Of a stretch of DNA of 54,565 nucleotides, positions 51,176 to 54,565 are shown in pieces. How positions within the stretch are numbered: the first letter of the stretch is position 1; every line of letters starts with the position of its first letter. A model generated the notes under the pieces. It was not told the DNA's origin. It worked only from the letters and a program-made list of their open reading frames with translations, and ran no database searches. Source of the stretch: Longimicrobiales bacterium (GTDB lineage: Bacteria > Gemmatimonadota > Gemmatimonadetes > Longimicrobiales > Gaopeijiaceae); assembly GCA_028278645.1 (NCBI GenBank), contig JANQDZ010000035.1:1-54565 (forward strand), in the 5' to 3' direction. Both the position numbers and the translations under genes were made by a program.

Positions 51176-53740
51176 ATGTCGTCCCGTCTTCTTTGCCTTG
51201 GCCTCTTTCTTCTGAGCTCCGTTCCCCTGCAAGCCCAGGACGACCACCTAGACCGTTTTTTCGGGGCGAAAGAAGCGTGGGACCGCGGGCACTTTGTGGT
51301 GGCTTTGGAGTCTCTCGAATCTCTGTTGCTGGATGAGCCCAGCGTGGAACTACAAGACCGCATTGCCCTCCTCACCGGGGAGCTCTACGTGGTCACGGAG
51401 CTTACCACCGACGGACGGGCGGTGCGGTGGAGCCCCGACGGGCGGCTGGGGGCCTACGAGACGGGGTCCGGAATGGATCGGGTTACCCATGTGTGGGATT
51501 TGACCGGGGACCGGCCGCGGGAACTAACCTCGATCGATGGTTTCGAGGCGGTGTTCTCACCCACCGGTGGAATGATCGCCTACTTGACACTGGAGCGGAC
51601 GCCGGCCTTTACCGAAACCAGGGCGAGGCTGGAGGAGGAGTCGGCAGGGGCGGACCGGGCCACTCGCATGCGCATACGCCGGGAGATGGCGGCCTTGGAG
51701 GCCCAACACACGATAGTTGCCGTACGGGATCTTGGTTCGGGAGGTGAGCGGACTCTTCGCACCGCCGGCCTCGCAGTATCGAGTATCCTCTACGGGCCAG
51801 ACCGAGCCGTCTACGCTGTTGGGCGAGACCTCGATGGTGGCCAAGGTTCCGGGGTTTTCCGCATCGGGGAGGATGGATCGAGTCTCCCGCTGGCGACCGG
51901 CTCGGCCGTGACGGATCCCTTCTTCGTGCCGGGTGGTGAGTTCCTGGTCTATGGGACTGGGCGCGGTGCGTTCTCGGTCCTACATACCGGCACCGGTGGG
52001 GTTCATGACTATCAGGGATTCGCACCAACCGTCTCTGAGGACGGACAAACCCTCGCTTTTCTGGCCGCTTCCGAGACCGGGTCGGTGCTGAACACCATCT
52101 CCTTGGGGCCCGCTTTCGAGTCGGCCAGCATGGACCTGCCCTATCTTGTGTCCACTTCCTCGAGCCGACTTTGTGCGTCCTGTCCCGCCAGGTCGGGATT
52201 GGCCCTTTCCCCCGACGGAACCTTTGCCGTGGTTCAAGCCAGGCCCCGGGAGGACTGGGAACTATTCAGAGTTGCCGTGGGGGACAGCGACGAGCCTGGG
52301 GCATTGACCCAGATCACCCGAGAGATTCAGCACGACCTCTACCCGGTGTTGCTCTCCGACGGGAAGCTCCTGGCCATGAAAGGCGAAGGAAGGCACCGGC
52401 GCTCCCATCTATATGACTTGGAATCGGGGGAAGTGATCTGGCTCTTTCGGAACAACACGGTGCGGACGGTGGCGCCGGAATACGAGTGGGCCCCAAGCCT
52501 CGATGGCTCGAGACTCCTAATCGTGGCTGAGCGGGACGGGAATACAGTGTCGCCGGAACGGGGGGTGTACCTCATGGATCTCACCCGGAAGGTCCCAAAA
52601 GAGGAGCTTCTCGTCCGGGTGCGATCCAATTTGGCCTCCGAGAAGGATCTCCGAGCGAAAGCTGAGGCCATGTACGGATCCATCGCCGAGGAGGTCCATG
52701 AGGTGGTCGAGAGGATCTCCACCACCCGACTCTTCGAATACCAGGAGGCCCTCTTCCAGTTCGGCTCAAAAAACGTCAGCCAACCCGGGAATCGGGCCGC
52801 AATCGATTACATCGCCGCCAAGCTCCGTGAGTTTGGGTACGATCCCGAGTTTGAGTGGTTCGAAGCCAGGGGCGTGGAGACCGCCAATGTCATTGCCCGC
52901 ATCCCCGGGACCCAGAGCCCGGACGTGGTCTATGCCGTGAGCGCCCACTTCGATTCCAACGCCAGGAGCCCGGGCGCCGATGACAACACCTCGGCTACGG
53001 TTGGGCTTCTGGAGATGGCCCGTGTCCTGAAGGATCATCCGATGCCCGCTACCATCGAAATCGCCCTCTTCACCGGGGAAGAGTCCGGGCTACTCGGAAG
53101 CCGGGAGTACGTGCGGCGGGCTGTGGAATCGGGCAAGAAGTTGGTGGGTGCTCTGAACAACGACATGGTGGGTTTCGCCGAGGATCACCGCCTGGACAAC
53201 ACCATACGCTACTCCAACGCTGGGATCCGGGACCTACAGCACGGGGCGGCCATTCTTTTCTCGGAGATGATCAGCCACGATGCGGAGTACTATAAGAGCA
53301 CCGATGCCGCCGCCTATTACGATGCCTACGGGGATATCGTAGGCGGGATCGGTTCCTACCCGATCCTGGCCAGCCCCCACTACCACCAGAGCCATGACGT
53401 GCTGGAAACCATCAACCACAAACTGGTCACCGAGGTGGCCAAGATGAGCACGGCGTCCGTCATGATGCTGGCGTCCAGCCCGTCTCGGGTAGCCGGACTC
53501 GAAGCATCCCAGACCCCCGAGGGTCAAGGGGTCCGGGTCAGCTGGACTCCGGCCGTGGAGACCGACGTCACAGAGTACCTGGTGGCCATTGGTCCCGAGG
53601 GGGATCCCCTCAGGGACGTGTCGCGGACGGACAAGACCACCCTATGGATCACCGGCGGCCTTCCGGAATTTGTGTCGGTGAAGGCCGTGAACGATCGTGG
53701 AATAGAGGGTTGGGACTGGGCACGGATCAAGCTCCGGTAA
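51176..53740 (+). CDS. Secreted M28 peptidase with N-terminal propeller-like region and C-terminal Fn3-like domain
   Basis: An 854-residue exported zinc aminopeptidase. The ATG at 51176 follows GGAGGG and begins a signal peptide (LLCLGLFLLSSVPLQAQ). Residues about 55-500 hold propeller-like repeats (AVRWSPDGRLGAYETGSG, EAVFSPTGGMIAYL, GLALSPDGTFAVVQA). The M28 domain then has VSAHFDSNARSPGADDNTSA with zinc His and Asp, FTGEESGLLGSREYV with the catalytic Glu, and SHDVLETINH with the final ligand. The last ~85 residues resemble fibronectin type III (VSWTPAVETDVTEYLV). This layout is typical of Gemmatimonadota M28 proteins. Confidence 0.92.
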   Translation: MSSRLLCLGLFLLSSVPLQAQDDHLDRFFGAKEAWDRGHFVVALESLESLLLDEPSVELQDRIALLTGELYVVTELTTDGRAVRWSPDGRLGAYETGSGMDRVTHVWDLTGDRPRELTSIDGFEAVFSPTGGMIAYLTLERTPAFTETRARLEEESAGADRATRMRIRREMAALEAQHTIVAVRDLGSGGERTLRTAGLAVSSILYGPDRAVYAVGRDLDGGQGSGVFRIGEDGSSLPLATGSAVTDPFFVPGGEFLVYGTGRGAFSVLHTGTGGVHDYQGFAPTVSEDGQTLAFLAASETGSVLNTISLGPAFESASMDLPYLVSTSSSRLCASCPARSGLALSPDGTFAVVQARPREDWELFRVAVGDSDEPGALTQITREIQHDLYPVLLSDGKLLAMKGEGRHRRSHLYDLESGEVIWLFRNNTVRTVAPEYEWAPSLDGSRLLIVAERDGNTVSPERGVYLMDLTRKVPKEELLVRVRSNLASEKDLRAKAEAMYGSIAEEVHEVVERISTTRLFEYQEALFQFGSKNVSQPGNRAAIDYIAAKLREFGYDPEFEWFEARGVETANVIARIPGTQSPDVVYAVSAHFDSNARSPGADDNTSATVGLLEMARVLKDHPMPATIEIALFTGEESGLLGSREYVRRAVESGKKLVGALNNDMVGFAEDHRLDNTIRYSNAGIRDLQHGAAILFSEMISHDAEYYKSTDAAAYYDAYGDIVGGIGSYPILASPHYHQSHDVLETINHKLVTEVAKMSTASVMMLASSPSRVAGLEASQTPEGQGVRVSWTPAVETDVTEYLVAIGPEGDPLRDVSRTDKTTLWITGGLPEFVSVKAVNDRGIEGWDWARIKLR

Positions 53741-53800
53741 ACCGGCCAGATCCCGGGCGCGCGGTCATAAGCAGGAGCGCCTCGACAGCGAGTGAGAGTT

Positions 53801-54490
53801 TTATTCGGTCAGCGGGGATTTCCGGACGACCTCCTCGGCCATCTTCTCGAAGAGATCCTGGAAGATCTCGCTGGAGAGATGAGGTGAGCTTGTCGAGGAT
53901 TCCTCATGCAGTCTGCCGGCCGCGGCGACTTCTTGGTTCCGGTTGTCCCATAGGATGAACTCGAGGTCCACCTCCACTTTTCCCCCTCCTTGTACGTCAT
54001 AGGTCTGCCTGGACCCGCCCGCACCCCGGACACGGTACCTGAGGCCGTCGAAGATCAGGACAAAATCGGGAAGCCGCCCCTGGTGTTCCACACTCCCTGA
54101 CAGGGGGACATAAGCCCACCACTCCGGGTCCCGTTCGGGCTCCATCTGTCGGAGGTCCAGTTCCAAGGCGTCGGTTCTGAACGACATTTCGGGAATAACG
54201 ACGCGGGAGGTGGTTTTGTGCCTGAACCCGTGTCGCAGGAATATGTCGTAATAGGCCAGGACCAGGCGTTGGTCTTGGGTGGTCCAGTACGAGAGCTCCC
54301 CCGTGGTTTTTTGGCCTAGGGGCATGACCAGGACCTCGGTCTCCACCTGGGGAGTGGCAGGGGTGCTGGGGCTGGCCCGCTGTATCTGGGGTTGGGGCCC
54401 ACAGGAGGAGAACGAACTTGCGAGAAGAAGCGCGAGGGCCAGGCGTGTGGCTCCCCTACGCGGCCGGCGGGCGACGATGTTGTTGATCAT
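53801..54490 (-). CDS. Predicted lipoprotein, unknown function
   Basis: A 229-residue lipoprotein with a hydrophobic signal (LALALLLASSFSSC, cysteine near residue 30). The mature part is beta-rich (VETEVLVMPLG, AYVPLSGSVEHQG, VEVDLEFILWD), ending with a helix (EIFQDLFEKMAEEVVRKS). The family is unknown to me. The ATG at 54490 follows GAGGGA; an earlier in-frame TTG at 54505 adds five residues. It is convergent with the M28 peptidase, and 60 bases separate their stops. No gene is seen in the final 75 bases of the window. Confidence 0.72.
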   Translation of the reverse strand: MINNIVARRPRRGATRLALALLLASSFSSCGPQPQIQRASPSTPATPQVETEVLVMPLGQKTTGELSYWTTQDQRLVLAYYDIFLRHGFRHKTTSRVVIPEMSFRTDALELDLRQMEPERDPEWWAYVPLSGSVEHQGRLPDFVLIFDGLRYRVRGAGGSRQTYDVQGGGKVEVDLEFILWDNRNQEVAAAGRLHEESSTSSPHLSSEIFQDLFEKMAEEVVRKSPLTE

Positions 54491-54565
54491 ATTGTATTCC
54501 CTCAAACGAGAGCACCTGGCTCAGGCAGTTCTCAGTTGTCTCCGTCCGCCAAGATCTCGTCGAAA

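Noticed and set aside
1-54565. Search for tRNA, rRNA, CRISPR arrays, insertion sequences and prophage genes
   Set aside because: No cloverleaf-like sequences, regularly spaced direct repeats, transposase motifs or phage genes were noticed in a visual read; a dedicated tRNA and repeat scan was not possible.

Overview
The window is GC-rich bacterial chromosome from a Gram-negative lineage, and its gene content points to Gemmatimonadota or a close relative such as Acidobacteriota. The evidence is two PadR + large FtsX/MacB-type permease (ADOP-like) pairs, a CBM9/DUF5916 outer-membrane protein, an LVIVD-repeat protein, a degenerate GWxTD-like protein, an M28 peptidase fused to a propeller-like region, an S37 (PS-10) peptidase relic, many lipoproteins and two ECF sigma/ZAS anti-sigma pairs. 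This assignment rests on family content only. I saw no rRNA, tRNA, CRISPR array, prophage, transposase or origin.

Layout. 1-6.8 kb: SulP transporter divergent from PadR-ADOP pair 1, then small SnoaL-like, DinB-like and plug-like lipoprotein genes. 6.9-11.6 kb: a gene relic, a CBM9/DUF5916 barrel protein and an SLC12-type cation-chloride cotransporter closed by a clear terminator. 11.7-13.4 kb (minus): an M19 dipeptidase with an extra N-terminal module and a 31-residue membrane ORF behind it. 13.6-20.4 kb (plus): ECF sigma, an 880-residue ZAS/FecR anti-sigma with a very long C-terminal region, and two ABC ATPase-permease pairs, mostly joined by start/stop overlaps. 20.6-22.0 kb: SnoaL-like protein and homocysteine S-methyltransferase. 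22.1-25.0 kb (minus): a tungsten-type aldehyde ferredoxin oxidoreductase followed by a ferredoxin-NADP reductase-like flavoprotein. 25.2-29.8 kb (minus): five-gene DUF4129-membrane protein-MoxR-DUF58-membrane protein operon. 29.8-38.9 kb: DUF4440-like fragments, lipoprotein, NhaC-type antiporter, FAD oxidoreductase, secreted proteins and a 5'-truncated S37 peptidase. 39.0-44.8 kb (minus): PadR-ADOP pair 2, DUF305 lipoprotein and LVIVD protein. 45.2-47.3 kb (plus): DsrE - ECF sigma - ZAS anti-sigma - TusA - DsrE2. 47.3-54.5 kb: M66-like metalloprotease with a small barrel-like protein, Tat-exported aldo/keto reductase, dienelactone hydrolase relic, M28 peptidase and a lipoprotein.

How the genes work together. 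Three units look like integrated systems. The first is the sigma/anti-sigma/ABC operon, which may couple envelope sensing to export or permease remodelling. The second is a sulfur-carrier cassette with its own ECF sigma and zinc anti-sigma, which suggests sulfane-sulfur or thiol sensing. The third is the AOR-FNR pair, which may link aldehyde/carboxylate redox chemistry to pyridine nucleotides. Much of the rest is secreted peptidase, lipoprotein and transport functions typical of a heterotroph living on proteins and peptides. Several small gene relics show ongoing gene loss.
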